DNA from: Candidatus Gastranaerophilales bacterium
GTDB lineage: Bacteria > Bacillota > Clostridia > Lachnospirales > Lachnospiraceae
Assembly: GCA_023663225.1 (NCBI GenBank)
Contig: JAMPHU010000009.1
Location: 1 to 64,000, forward strand
Direction of reading: 5' to 3'
Length of the DNA stretch: 64,000 bases
The first letter of the stretch is position 1. Every line of letters starts with the position of its first letter. The notes under the pieces are model-generated. The model was not told where the DNA came from. It saw only the letters and a list, made by a program, of their open reading frames with translations, and searched no databases. The position numbers were made by a program, and so were the translations under genes. This document shows positions 35,514 to 44,970 of this stretch, piece by piece.

Positions 35514-35558
35514 ACCATCACACTCCTTACCATCGATACCCAAAGTCCCCTATGACCG

Positions 35559-37148
35559 TCACAGAGGACATACCTTTACATCTCCGTCCACCTTCTCAAA
35601 TCTACAATACTTTATATTACTGTGCACTACGGTGGACACATCGCCTATAATAATGGTGGTGCCGGGATACACCTCACCTCTGACAAGCACTGCCGCCTTT
35701 TTCCCTGGGTCGAAAAGCTTTTGAAGCTCCTTCATCTCCTCGCTTTTGCTCTCTAACTCTGCCTTCTTCACCGCAAGCTTCTGTGCGGATTCCTTCACGT
35801 AATTTAACTGATCTGGTGTAAAACGAGCTCCTTTCGCCTTCTTCTGCGCAAAGTTTGCCAGGACGGGCTGTATGTTTTTGATCTCCTGCACGATCTCCCC
35901 AATCTCCTTCTGCAAACACTGATGTCTCGCCTTCAACTTCGGGTTGACTCCCACCTCCACAATGGTGGACGCCCCCATAACGGCTCCCAAAGTCTTTACA
36001 TCGATCTTTTCATCCGCCTGCACACGGCCGCCGGTGATAAATCCGCGCTTGCCCGTGACCACGATCTGCGTACCCGCAGACACATTACTGTGCAAAATGG
36101 AAGAAGTGTTCACATAGCCATCCGCCTCCGCAGTGGCGTTTTCCAAAAACTTTGTCACTATATTGCAGCCGGCCTTCAAACTGCCCTTGCCCATACCGTT
36201 CATGCCCCGCGCGATGATGATATCGCCGCCAGCTTCGATCTGCGCGCCTTCCACCACACCGTTTACAATCACATTGCCCTTGGCTTTCACCACATAATTG
36301 GAGGAAACGTTTCCGTTGACCTGGACGCTGCCGTCAAAATCAATATTGCCAGTGGCGCTCCCCACATTTTCCACCTCATAGACATCGGAGACAAACACAT
36401 TGTCATCCACCAGCGACACATGACCATTGACCATAGAAGTCAAAGTCATGCGATCCTCTGACAATTCTATATTATTGCCATGTTTCAGGCTTTTCTTTCG
36501 CACATCTCTCGGTTTGATCCGCGCGCCCATCAGATTGATGCCGGGCGTCCCCGCATCCTCCGGAATGAGCCTTGCAAGCACCTCGCCCTTTTTACAGTGG
36601 TTGACCACGTTCAGATGAAAATAATCCACACTGCCGTCCTCATTCATGGTCGGCTGTGCGTTGATATCCGTGTTGAAATAATACTCGATACGAGCGTCCT
36701 CACCATGTCTGGGCGCTAGTCCCTTCGCCACCTCAATGTTCGTGCAATAACTTCCCTCGGAACCAAAAAAATCCTCTAAGACTTCCGTCTGCACGCCATA
36801 GACGATTCCCTTATATTTCATGTCGTTAGCAAACTCATCCACCGACATTCTCTCCCCCGTCTCAGACGCAGGAAAAAAACGCGCAGTGGCAACCATAATG
36901 TCACTGCTGATCTCTAACACATAAGATTCTCTGCACACGGGACAGGGGCCGCTGCCCAAATGTACCACCGTTTCCTTTCCCTCGTCCACGGCACTCTTTA
37001 TCTTTTCTATATTACAATCAATCTTCTGCCTGTCCAGATAGTCGATCAACTCCATGATCTTGAGCGGTTCCCCGCCATCCTTCGCTGGGAAGATCCTGAC
37101 ACCGAATCCGTCTTGCTCATTTACCAAACGAAAATATGCATTTTGCAT
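35559..37148 (-). CDS. FapA (flagellar assembly protein A, DUF342) family protein
   Basis: A 529-residue DUF342 protein. After an alpha/beta N-terminal domain (about 1-180), the centre is a right-handed beta-helix-like series of short strands (GNIDFDGSVQVNGNVSSNYV, VVKAKGNVIVNGVVEGAQIE, AGGDIIIARGMNG). A C-terminal coiled coil follows (about 420-480), then an RGEVYPGTTIIIGD strand motif. Members are named FapA or flagellar assembly protein A in some bacteria, and a related Pseudomonas/Vibrio protein affects flagellar number or placement. The exact function here is unknown. It lies directly after sigD. Confidence 0.83.
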   Translation of the reverse strand: MQNAYFRLVNEQDGFGVRIFPAKDGGEPLKIMELIDYLDRQKIDCNIEKIKSAVDEGKETVVHLGSGPCPVCRESYVLEISSDIMVATARFFPASETGERMSVDEFANDMKYKGIVYGVQTEVLEDFFGSEGSYCTNIEVAKGLAPRHGEDARIEYYFNTDINAQPTMNEDGSVDYFHLNVVNHCKKGEVLARLIPEDAGTPGINLMGARIKPRDVRKKSLKHGNNIELSEDRMTLTSMVNGHVSLVDDNVFVSDVYEVENVGSATGNIDFDGSVQVNGNVSSNYVVKAKGNVIVNGVVEGAQIEAGGDIIIARGMNGMGKGSLKAGCNIVTKFLENATAEADGYVNTSSILHSNVSAGTQIVVTGKRGFITGGRVQADEKIDVKTLGAVMGASTIVEVGVNPKLKARHQCLQKEIGEIVQEIKNIQPVLANFAQKKAKGARFTPDQLNYVKESAQKLAVKKAELESKSEEMKELQKLFDPGKKAAVLVRGEVYPGTTIIIGDVSTVVHSNIKYCRFEKVDGDVKVCPL

Positions 37149-37167
37149 CCACTCTCTCCTATTCCAA

Positions 37168-37941
37168 TTAATTGCTTGTCAATATTCCCATATAACTGCC
37201 CATCTTGCCCCTCATTTTCTGCAGGGCGCGGGTGTGTAGCTGGGAAATGCGACTCTCCGACACTTCCAAAATAGAACTGATTTCCTTTAACGTCAACTCC
37301 TCAAAATAGTACAGCGTGATCACTTTCTGCTCCTTCTCTGTGAGCAGCTCCAACGCCTCCTTGAGGATCTTAGCCAACTCCTGTTTCTCCACTCTCTCTT
37401 CCGGATTCTCAAATCTAGCAGTATTGTGGCTACTGTAGTCCTGAGAGACATCGCTTCCCTGATCCATGTACTCATTGAGGGAAACCAGGCTGGTAATCTT
37501 CATCTGAGACTGCCAATCCAGATACTCCTCGTCCGATATGCCGAGAGCTCTCGCTACCTCCACATCGGTAGCGCCACGCCCCGTCTCCTGTTCGATCTCT
37601 TTTATCACATTCTCAATCTTCTTCTGCTTCTGCCTGATGGTGCGGGGGATCCAGTCCATCTTGCGGATCTGATCCAAAATCGCCCCGCGGATACGAAGAC
37701 TGGCATAAGTCTCAAACTTGACCTCCTTGAGACAGTCAAATTTATCGATCGCGTCTATCAGTCCAAAAATCCCGTAACTTACCAGGTCCTCATACTCCAC
37801 ATTGTAGCCCAGATACATGCTCAGCCGCCCCGCGACCACCTTTACCAAAGGCGCGTACTCCAAAATAAGATTCTCCCTGGCTTCCGGCGATCTGGTCTTG
37901 GCATATTCTTCTAATAATTTTTTTCTTGCGGTTTCATCCAT
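37168..37941 (-). CDS. sigD: Flagellar sigma factor SigD/FliA (sigma-28)
   Basis: A 257-residue sigma-70 family factor of the FliA/WhiG group, which directs late flagellar and chemotaxis gene expression. Region 2 includes YGIFGLIDAIDKFD and FETYASLRIRGAILDQIRKM then DWIPRTIRQ, a hallmark of this group. Region 3 is TGRGATDVEVARALGI. Region 4 holds the helix-turn-helix LTLKEISSILEVSESRISQL and the HTRALQKMR end. It lies after cheD as in Bacillus, with one small gene in between. The operon places its own activator near the distal end. Confidence 0.95.
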   Translation of the reverse strand: MDETARKKLLEEYAKTRSPEARENLILEYAPLVKVVAGRLSMYLGYNVEYEDLVSYGIFGLIDAIDKFDCLKEVKFETYASLRIRGAILDQIRKMDWIPRTIRQKQKKIENVIKEIEQETGRGATDVEVARALGISDEEYLDWQSQMKITSLVSLNEYMDQGSDVSQDYSSHNTARFENPEERVEKQELAKILKEALELLTEKEQKVITLYYFEELTLKEISSILEVSESRISQLHTRALQKMRGKMGSYMGILTSN

Positions 37942-37970
37942 GGACTTTTACGCCACCTCCATCAAATCGG

Positions 37971-38294
37971 TTATTCCTCGCTCACAGTCTCCTGCTGTTC
38001 CTCCGACTCGACCTCCGTGTCTTTTTCTATGACTTCTCCTTCTTCGCCCTGTTCACCCTCTCCGTTCTCTTCGATCGCTTCCCCTTCCTGACTCTCAATC
38101 TCCGGCGGCGTATTCTGCTTTTCAAAATAATCTAACGCCCACTTTAAGATATTGCCCAAAAGGTAAAAGACCACGAGAACAATCAACAGCACAAGCAGCC
38201 TGTCAAACATTGGATAATTCTCGACAAACAAAATCACGCAAGTGACGATCCCCGCCACCAGCATTAAGATCAAAGGCATAATCTTTCTATTCAT
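37971..38294 (-). CDS. Small two-TM protein with acidic tail
   Basis: A 107-residue protein with two adjacent hydrophobic helices (about 5-24 and 30-54) and a strongly acidic, Glu-rich tail (about 60-107) that should lie in the cytoplasm. I recognise no family. It sits between cheD and sigD, 17 bases after cheD and 29 bases before sigD, and is probably translated as part of the operon. No motif suggests an activity. Confidence 0.6.
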   Translation of the reverse strand: MNRKIMPLILMLVAGIVTCVILFVENYPMFDRLLVLLIVLVVFYLLGNILKWALDYFEKQNTPPEIESQEGEAIEENGEGEQGEEGEVIEKDTEVESEEQQETVSEE

Positions 38295-38311
38295 GACACA
38301 CCATCTTCCAC

Positions 38312-38803
38312 TCAGATCACCGTCTCACTCCTGCCGACGGCCTTGATATGATAATCTCCCGTCTCAGGGAAAAAGATCACAGTACGCCCATAGTTCGCCC
38401 CTGTGTCCTGTGCGAGAATCGGAATCTGAAGCTGCGCCAGCTTGCGCTTGGAAGCCTCCACATTGCGGTCGCCCACCTGCATGGCGCTGTTGGGCCTCCC
38501 CTGAACCTGAAACATCGTGGCTCCGCCCGCGATCTTGGCAACCATGCGCGCTCTCTTGGCGCCCAGAAGCTCCATCTGACGCACCAGCTCTGCTATGCCT
38601 GTATCTGCAAATTTTGCAATATTCAACTGCGAATTACGGATAGCAGTGCTGTCCGGCAGCATAATATGCGCCAACCCTCCTATCTTCGTCACAGGGTCTC
38701 TGATCGCGATGCCCACACAGGAGCCAAGCCCCAACGTGGTCACGCCATCAGGACTCTTACAGGTTTTCAAATCTGCCATCCCTACTTTAATTATCTCACT
38801 CAT
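38312..38803 (-). CDS. cheD: Chemoreceptor glutamine deamidase CheD
   Basis: A 163-residue CheD. It deamidates glutamines on methyl-accepting chemotaxis proteins and binds CheC, raising CheC activity on CheY-P. The papain-like active site is visible: Cys29 in TLGLGSCVGIAI, His46 in GGLAHIMLPD and Thr23. Other conserved parts are the KIAGGATMFQ and IGDRN-like VGDRNVEASKRKL stretch. It follows cheC with a short gap, in the same pairing as in Bacillus. Confidence 0.96.
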   Translation of the reverse strand: MSEIIKVGMADLKTCKSPDGVTTLGLGSCVGIAIRDPVTKIGGLAHIMLPDSTAIRNSQLNIAKFADTGIAELVRQMELLGAKRARMVAKIAGGATMFQVQGRPNSAMQVGDRNVEASKRKLAQLQIPILAQDTGANYGRTVIFFPETGDYHIKAVGRSETVI

Positions 38804-38857
38804 CTGCGACTTCCTCTTTCCTACATCATACGTAATCCCTCTCTCTGCCCGAATCTG

Positions 38858-39478
38858 TTAAACGGACATTCCCAGTGAGGAAAGAATCTTACTATAAGAC
38901 TCCACATCAGGAATCAAAATAAAATATCCGTCGATCGCAACTTCATCAAAGAACTGCGACTGGATCAGCAAAAGGTGATCTCCGTACACGCCAAACTCGA
39001 TCGCCGGGACGCTCAATATCGCTCCCGCCATATCTACCGTCAAAGCCGGCGGAGAAGGAAAGATCTTGAGATTGGTCAATGTGGAGAGGGAGTTCAAATA
39101 AGCTCCCGTGATAATGTTGCCAACCTCCTGCATGGCGGAAAGCTCCATCTCGGAAAAATCGTCCCCCTCCGGAGCCATCCCCATCATAATCTTGTTGACC
39201 AGATGCTTGCCGCTGCTCTTCTCTATCAAAAACATCATGCTGCCGGTGATATCGCCCTCCACGCCGAGAAGCACGCCCACCATGACCTGCTCTTCTCCGC
39301 CCATCAGGCTTCCAACCTCAGAAAATTCCACCAGTTTGACCTGGGGCACCTTCATGTCCACCTTGCACTGCATCATCTGCGACAGCGCTGTCATAGCGTT
39401 GCCGGCGCCAATATTGCCCAATTCTCTCAATACGTCATAATAATTATCCGATACCTGCTCTAAACTGAGTTCTGCCAT
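38858..39478 (-). CDS. cheC: CheY-P phosphatase CheC
   Basis: A 206-residue CheC. It has two pseudo-symmetric halves, each with a phosphatase helix bearing a Glu and Asn: ELGNIGAGNAMTAL (about 20) and MQEVGNIITGAYLNSL (about 120). Both helices keep Glu and Asn, so both sites may be active. It acts on CheY-P with CheD as partner in adaptation. ATG 39478 is chosen because AAGGAGG lies at proper spacing; the frame begins two codons earlier with GTG. Confidence 0.95.
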   Translation of the reverse strand: MAELSLEQVSDNYYDVLRELGNIGAGNAMTALSQMMQCKVDMKVPQVKLVEFSEVGSLMGGEEQVMVGVLLGVEGDITGSMMFLIEKSSGKHLVNKIMMGMAPEGDDFSEMELSAMQEVGNIITGAYLNSLSTLTNLKIFPSPPALTVDMAGAILSVPAIEFGVYGDHLLLIQSQFFDEVAIDGYFILIPDVESYSKILSSLGMSV

Positions 39479-39529
39479 AGACACCTCCTTGTTGCCATAC
39501 TCTCAATAGCGACAAACGGCTCCGCCGTG

Positions 39530-40024
39530 TCACGCATTTTCCTCCAGTGTGATAAAGCTGAGATCCAACAGAGAGATCAGCTCTCCGTTATGCTTCCCCA
39601 CGCCGGAAATAAAATTCGGCTTGCCGTCTCTGGACTCATGGGAAACCTTCTCGATCTCGCTCAAAGGAAGTGTCACCACCTCTTTTACTTCGTCCACAAT
39701 CACGCCCACATTGCCTTCCTGCTCGGACTTTAAAATAATAATACGGGTCGCCCTGGTGATCTCATCCGCCGGCAGTCCCATCTTGATGCGTATGCTCATA
39801 ACAGGGATCACCTCCCCGCGGAGATTGATCACACCTTTCAGATAAGCGGGCACCTTGGGCACTCTGGTAATATGTTGATTCCTGACGATATTGTCAATGT
39901 AGCGAATATCAATGCCATACTGCTCTTCGCCGAAACGGATCACAATAAACTGAAGGGTTTCCACGACGCCCTTATTCTCATCGTCCACTACTGCCATATT
40001 GTTTGCGGTATTTAGCTGTTCCAT
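39530..40024 (-). CDS. cheW: Chemotaxis coupling protein CheW
   Basis: A 164-residue CheW that couples receptors to CheA in signalling arrays. The twin SH3-like beta-barrel signature is seen in FIVIRFGEEQYGIDIRYIDN, then VPKVPAYLKGVINLRGEVIP, and VGVIVDEVKEVVTL. It follows cheA in the same operon and is preceded by GGGAG. Length is normal. Confidence 0.96.
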   Translation of the reverse strand: MEQLNTANNMAVVDDENKGVVETLQFIVIRFGEEQYGIDIRYIDNIVRNQHITRVPKVPAYLKGVINLRGEVIPVMSIRIKMGLPADEITRATRIIILKSEQEGNVGVIVDEVKEVVTLPLSEIEKVSHESRDGKPNFISGVGKHNGELISLLDLSFITLEENA

Positions 40025-40043
40025 GTACGTTTCTCCCTTCCAG

Positions 40044-42143
40044 TTAAATCAAAGCGTTGGCATCCAGAATAAGAGCCACTTCGCCGTCACCCAAAATTGT
40101 CGCGCCACTGATAAACTTGCACTGTCTGATATATTTGCCGAGAGATTTGATAACGATCTCCTGCTGGCCGATCAACTCATCGATCACCAGACCCGCCAAG
40201 TCGTCTCCCTTCTTGACGATCACCACCACCAGGCTGTCATCCGGCGAGTTGGTGCTCTCGATATCCAGCACCTCATGGAGACGAATCAGCGGGATAACCG
40301 TACCGCGCAGATTGATCACTTCCTCATTCTGCACCAGCTTGATATCGCCCGGTTCGATGGTCTCCAAAGTCTGTATGGTCCCCAGGGAGATCGCGTACTT
40401 TTCGCCTCCCACTACGACCATCAAAGCCTGTATAATCGCAAGGGTCAAAGGCAGACGCACGGTCCAGGTACTTCCCACACCCAGCTCACTCTTGACCTCG
40501 ACTTCGCCGCTCAACGCCTCAATCTTGGAGCGCACCACATCTAAGCCCACGCCTCGTCCGGAGATATCCGTGACCTGCTTTGCGGTGGAAAAGCTGGGCA
40601 AAAACAGCAAATTGATGATCTCCTTATCCGTCATATTGACAGCTTGTTCAGGCGTGATAGTCCCTCTCTCAATGGCTTTATTTCTGACGGCCTCCACATC
40701 GATACCGTTGCCGTCGTCTCTGACCTCGATCACGACATTGTTGCCGTCCTGATACGCGTCCAAGAAGATGGATCCCACGGGAGGCTTGCCTCTCTGCGCG
40801 CGGACCTCTGCGGACTCCAACCCGTGATCGGCAGAATTTCTGAGCAGATGCATCAGAGGATCTCCGATCTCGTCCACCACAGTGCGATCCAGCTCGGTCT
40901 CCTCACCGGTCATATACAATTCCATCTTTTTGTTCAATGTCTTGGAAAGATCACGGATCATGCGGGGGAACTTGGCCACAACGTTCTCGATGGGCACCAT
41001 TCGCACCTTCATAACCGACTCATGCAGATTGGTCGTAACGCTCTCCAGATACTCAATCTGATCGTTGAAAGCGGCATTGTTGCTCTCCCCCTGGTTAGAA
41101 GCCGACACCAGAGAGTTCTTGGCGATGATCAGCTCGCTGACCAGATTCATCAGACCGTCTAACTTCTCGATATCCACACGCACCGTGCGGTTCACAACAG
41201 GCTTGCCTGCCTTCTTCTCGCCTGCCTTGGGAGCGGGAGCCGCCTTGGGCGCTTCCTCCTTCTTGGCAGCCGTGGGGGCGGGAGCCGCAGCAGCTACGAC
41301 CTCCTCCTTGACATCTGCTGCTTCCTCCTCCGCCTTGTTGGCCTCGGCAGCCTGGAAACTCTTATTTTCTTCCAGCGCAAAAGCAGCGCCCTCCACATTG
41401 GAGATCTCCGACACATTGGATGCCGCCTTGACCAGATCTTCCAACGGCTCCTCCGAGATCACGATGAGGGAAAAGTCGTTGTCAAACTTCTCGTCCTCCA
41501 CATCCTGCGCGCTGGGGTCGGACACCAGAATCTCACCTTTCTCCTCCAGAGCCTTGAACACCAAAAACGCTCTCGCGGCCTTTAAGATACAGGACTCCTG
41601 CACACTGACATTCAGCCCATACACACTCTTGCCCTGGCCCATGGCCTCTTTGATCACATTGATCTGGCTCTCATCCAGAGTAATGTTGACCCATTTTGAG
41701 GCATCGCCGGACTCCGCAGCCGTCTTGGGAGCCTCCGTCTCTGTCTTTTCCTCTTCCTTGTCTCCGCTCAGGATCGCATTCAACTGCTTGATCAGGGGCT
41801 CGTTGTCATTGGTGCCCTCGTCCGCGGAAGTCTGAATATTGTTGGTGTACTCCTCCAGAGCGTCCAAACACTGGAACAGCACGTCGATCATATTGGGCTG
41901 TACCTTGATATTGCCGTTGCGCACCTCGGAGAACACATTCTCCATATCATGCGTCAGATTTTGCATCCGTTTGTATCCCATGGTACCTGCCATTCCCTTT
42001 AAGGAATGTGCTGCACGGAAGATCTCATTGACCGTATCCATGCCTTCGGGATCGGACTCCAACTGCAAAATCTGCGTGTTCAAACTCTGTAAATGTTCCT
42101 TCGTCTCATCGAGGAAGATCTCAAGATACTGGCTTACATCCAT
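40044..42143 (-). CDS. cheA: Chemotaxis histidine kinase CheA
   Basis: A 699-residue CheA. The P1 Hpt domain has phospho-acceptor His46 in FRAAHSLKGMAG. A P2-like domain lies in the middle, followed by an Ala/Lys/Glu-rich linker (about 280-320), the P3 dimerisation helix pair, the P4 kinase domain (LMHLLRNSADHGLESAEVRA, DDGNGID, GRGVGLDVV) and the P5 CheW-like domain at the C-terminus. It phosphorylates CheY and CheB. ATG 42143 gives the usual MDVSQYLEIF start and has GGAGAG upstream; ATG 42155 is an alternative. Confidence 0.97.
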   Translation of the reverse strand: MDVSQYLEIFLDETKEHLQSLNTQILQLESDPEGMDTVNEIFRAAHSLKGMAGTMGYKRMQNLTHDMENVFSEVRNGNIKVQPNMIDVLFQCLDALEEYTNNIQTSADEGTNDNEPLIKQLNAILSGDKEEEKTETEAPKTAAESGDASKWVNITLDESQINVIKEAMGQGKSVYGLNVSVQESCILKAARAFLVFKALEEKGEILVSDPSAQDVEDEKFDNDFSLIVISEEPLEDLVKAASNVSEISNVEGAAFALEENKSFQAAEANKAEEEAADVKEEVVAAAAPAPTAAKKEEAPKAAPAPKAGEKKAGKPVVNRTVRVDIEKLDGLMNLVSELIIAKNSLVSASNQGESNNAAFNDQIEYLESVTTNLHESVMKVRMVPIENVVAKFPRMIRDLSKTLNKKMELYMTGEETELDRTVVDEIGDPLMHLLRNSADHGLESAEVRAQRGKPPVGSIFLDAYQDGNNVVIEVRDDGNGIDVEAVRNKAIERGTITPEQAVNMTDKEIINLLFLPSFSTAKQVTDISGRGVGLDVVRSKIEALSGEVEVKSELGVGSTWTVRLPLTLAIIQALMVVVGGEKYAISLGTIQTLETIEPGDIKLVQNEEVINLRGTVIPLIRLHEVLDIESTNSPDDSLVVVIVKKGDDLAGLVIDELIGQQEIVIKSLGKYIRQCKFISGATILGDGEVALILDANALI

Positions 42144-42195
42144 ATTACTCTCCATTCTGCCTTAAAGGCGCTTACACATTGGTATCTTGTCAGCC

Positions 42196-43278
42196 TTACC
42201 TGCTCTGTACTCCAACGTGTGAAATGATTTCCTGTGCAAGTTTGTCAAGGGGAACCACCTGATCGGACAATCCCGCCAGCGCGATGCTCTTGGGCATACC
42301 ATATACGATCGAGGTCGCCTGATCCTGAGAGATCACATGCACTTTCTTCTTGCTTTTCAGATTCCGAATCCCCTCCGTGCCGTCGGCGCCCATGCCGGTC
42401 ATGACCACACAGACAATATTGTCAAAATTACTGTCCATAAGGGATTCATACATGTAGTTGGCGCAGGGCTTGACGCCCTCCCTGTTGGGCTCGTCTGAAA
42501 GGTGGATGGTATACTTGCCCGACGCCGAAGACTTCACATTCATGTGCTTGCCTCCCATGGCGACATAGACCGTACCCTTCTCCAACTCCATCCCTTCAGC
42601 TACCTCCCGCACCGTCACTTCGCTCAAGTCGTTCAGCCTCTCGGACAACGAAGCGGTAAAACCTTTGGGCATATGCTGTACCAAAAGCACCGGAGCGTCC
42701 AAATTGGCGGGAAGTTTGGGTATGACTGCCTGCAAGGACTTGGGGCCGCCGGTAGAGCTGGCGATCGCCACAAGCTTTCTGCCCGGGACTTTCAAGGTAC
42801 TCCTTGTCACATTGTCCGCGCTATGCCGATCAAGCGGTCCCGGCGTCTTGGGAGCAGCCACGTCGAACGTGGGCAGATTACTCTCCACAGCCATAGCAAG
42901 CATACGGAGCAGTCCGCTCTTAAAGGTATCCACTCGACAGTCCGCAGCGTTGTCCGGCTTATGTATAAAGTCCAACGCTCCCAGCTCCAGTGCGTCCATT
43001 GTGATCTTAGCGCCCTCCTGGGTCGCCGTGCTCGCCATCACCACTCTCACCGATATCTTGTACTGCCGCAGTTTCCTCAAAAGCTCCAGACCGTTCATCT
43101 TGGGCATATTCACATCCAATACCACCGCGTCATAATTGTTGCGGCTGATCAAATCGAAAGCCTCCAGCCCGTTGGCTGCCCTGTCTACCACCTGGAATCT
43201 TACGTCGCTATCTATTATATCACAGAGCACTCTTCTCATGAGTGCAGAATCATCTACGATTAAAATTTTTTTTGCCAT
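42196..43278 (-). CDS. cheB: Chemotaxis methylesterase/glutaminase CheB
   Basis: A 360-residue CheB. The N-terminal receiver carries LDVNMPKMNG with its phospho-acceptor Asp. The C-terminal esterase shows SSTGGPKSLQ (catalytic Ser), LVQHMPKGF (His) and MTGMGADGTEG (Asp). It demethylates receptor glutamates when phosphorylated by CheA. ATG 43278 follows GAGGAGG; the frame extends five codons further without a site. No CheR gene lies in this window. Confidence 0.96.
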   Translation of the reverse strand: MAKKILIVDDSALMRRVLCDIIDSDVRFQVVDRAANGLEAFDLISRNNYDAVVLDVNMPKMNGLELLRKLRQYKISVRVVMASTATQEGAKITMDALELGALDFIHKPDNAADCRVDTFKSGLLRMLAMAVESNLPTFDVAAPKTPGPLDRHSADNVTRSTLKVPGRKLVAIASSTGGPKSLQAVIPKLPANLDAPVLLVQHMPKGFTASLSERLNDLSEVTVREVAEGMELEKGTVYVAMGGKHMNVKSSASGKYTIHLSDEPNREGVKPCANYMYESLMDSNFDNIVCVVMTGMGADGTEGIRNLKSKKKVHVISQDQATSIVYGMPKSIALAGLSDQVVPLDKLAQEIISHVGVQSR

Positions 43279-43289
43279 TTTCCGCCTCC

Positions 43290-44027
43290 TCACTCATCAT
43301 CCTGTGAAGCCCAATCTTTTCTCAGATGCTTGCGTTCTTCCTTAAAAATAAATTTAATGATCTCCTCCCTGGTGCGGTCCTCCAAATTGTAGTACTGTAC
43401 GCGATGTTCATATGTACCGGGACGGTTTTCCACTTCTTTCACCGCCAGGACCTTCCCGACCACCTCATACTGTTTGCGCTCCTCGTCGTCCTCGATCAAC
43501 TGATAACCACAATAGATCAGACTGTTCGGCTCATACCGCTGGGTGGACAAAAAACGCAAGCCTCCGCCGCTGATGTCCACGATCACACTCCGCTTGATGG
43601 GCAAATTGGGCTGCAGCACCAGTCCGGAATCTTCCTCGATCGACTGAATCTCATCCTCCTCCAGATTTCTAGCCAACATCTCCAGCGCACAACTGAAACG
43701 GTAGTACTCTCTGCGCTGATATCTGCGCAAATTGCTGGTAAGCTCCACCGCCAGAATATATACATTGTTGCTCTTATAGCGGTCAATGATCCTCGCAAAA
43801 CACTGGTAGAGTACATTTTTTCCGGTATAAAACACCAGGTCGTACTCTCCGTCCACCGGAAGAAGAATCAATTTGGACTGCTCTAAGGGCATGGCAATCT
43901 CCAGTGAATCCTCCGACAAAATGGAGATCACCTGACTGTAATACGTCTTTCTCTCCCCGGGCTTTGGTCTGTGGTCCACCGCCCGCATCTCTATTTTGTT
44001 ACCCTCGGCTACAAATTTTGAAAGCAT
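43290..44027 (-). CDS. YcgR-type PilZ domain protein (c-di-GMP effector)
   Basis: A 245-residue protein with a YcgR-like N-terminal domain (about 1-105) and a C-terminal PilZ domain (about 110-225). The c-di-GMP motifs are visible as RRYQRREYYRF and SGGGLRFLS, preceded by DI. Such proteins slow or re-bias the flagellar motor when c-di-GMP is high (YcgR in enterics, YpfA/MotI in Bacillus). Placement between flhG and cheB in the operon supports motor or chemotaxis control. ATG 44027 has GAGAGGG upstream. Confidence 0.88.
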   Translation of the reverse strand: MLSKFVAEGNKIEMRAVDHRPKPGERKTYYSQVISILSEDSLEIAMPLEQSKLILLPVDGEYDLVFYTGKNVLYQCFARIIDRYKSNNVYILAVELTSNLRRYQRREYYRFSCALEMLARNLEEDEIQSIEEDSGLVLQPNLPIKRSVIVDISGGGLRFLSTQRYEPNSLIYCGYQLIEDDEERKQYEVVGKVLAVKEVENRPGTYEHRVQYYNLEDRTREEIIKFIFKEERKHLRKDWASQDDE

Positions 44028-44064
44028 GTTCCCTCTCAACCTCCTATCATTCTATGTGAGCCAC

Positions 44065-44934
44065 TCATTTTTTAGAAATAATATGTGAGAAAAATGCTGC
44101 CATTCCGCGCTTTGGTTGACGTTCCGCCTCCTTTTTGTCCAAAAGTCTCCGCGCAATCTGCTCATAAGCCAAACTGGATCTGGCAAGCGGATTTTGAAGG
44201 GAAACCGGCGTCTGCTGCATGACTGCCCGCGCAAGCTGCGCGTCCTGCGGCACGCTCCCCAGATAAGTCATTTCCATCTTCAAATACCTGGCCACCACCG
44301 CGTTAAGTTTTTGGTACAGGATCTCGCCGTCTTGCACCTTGTCCACACGGTTCGCGATCATTTTGATCTTCGTGTCCTCCTCCTGATACCGCGGATGCCT
44401 GTAAAGCGCTTTCAAGAGCGAATAAGCGTCTGTGATGGATGCCGGTTCCGGCGTCGTGACCAAGAGGATCTCGCCGCTGGCCACCAAAAATTCCAACACT
44501 GCTTCCGCGATTCCCGCTCCCGTATCCACAATGATAATGTCGGCTATGGAGTCCAATTCCACCAGATTTTGTATGATATAATTCAAATATCCAAGACTCA
44601 GATCGGACATCCCCGCGATGCCGGAGCCGCCGGAGATAAAGCCCACCTCCATCGGCCCCCAGGTGATGATCTCTCTGATATTCTTGCCCTGGTAGATCAA
44701 ATCATACAGATTGTGTTTCGGCACGGCGCCAAACATGATCTCTATATTGGCAAGTCCGAAGTCCGCATCTAAGATGATCACACGCTTCCCTAGTTTCCGA
44801 AACTGCACGGCCAGATTGATCGCCGTGTTGGACTTGCCGACGCCCCCCTTACCGCTAGTGACCGTTATCACGCGCGCAAGGGGCTTCGCCTGTTTATTTG
44901 CTTTGATAATTCTTAATTGTTCCGCCTGATCCAT
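44065..44934 (-). CDS. flhG: FlhG (MinD-like flagellar number regulator)
   Basis: A 289-residue MinD/ParA-family ATPase, called YlxH in Bacillus. The deviant Walker A TSGKGGVGKSNTAINLA is at residues 26-42, preceded by a short activation motif rich in basic residues (LRIIKANKQAK). LDADFGLANIEIMFG and IIVDTGAGIAEAVLEF follow. It controls flagellar number and C-ring assembly together with FlhF. ATG 44934 follows GGAGGG. The C-terminus is basic and probably membrane-associated. Confidence 0.94.
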   Translation of the reverse strand: MDQAEQLRIIKANKQAKPLARVITVTSGKGGVGKSNTAINLAVQFRKLGKRVIILDADFGLANIEIMFGAVPKHNLYDLIYQGKNIREIITWGPMEVGFISGGSGIAGMSDLSLGYLNYIIQNLVELDSIADIIIVDTGAGIAEAVLEFLVASGEILLVTTPEPASITDAYSLLKALYRHPRYQEEDTKIKMIANRVDKVQDGEILYQKLNAVVARYLKMEMTYLGSVPQDAQLARAVMQQTPVSLQNPLARSSLAYEQIARRLLDKKEAERQPKRGMAAFFSHIISKK

Positions 44935-44970
44935 ATCAAGCCCTCCATTACAAGGCATGTTCCCGCCCTT

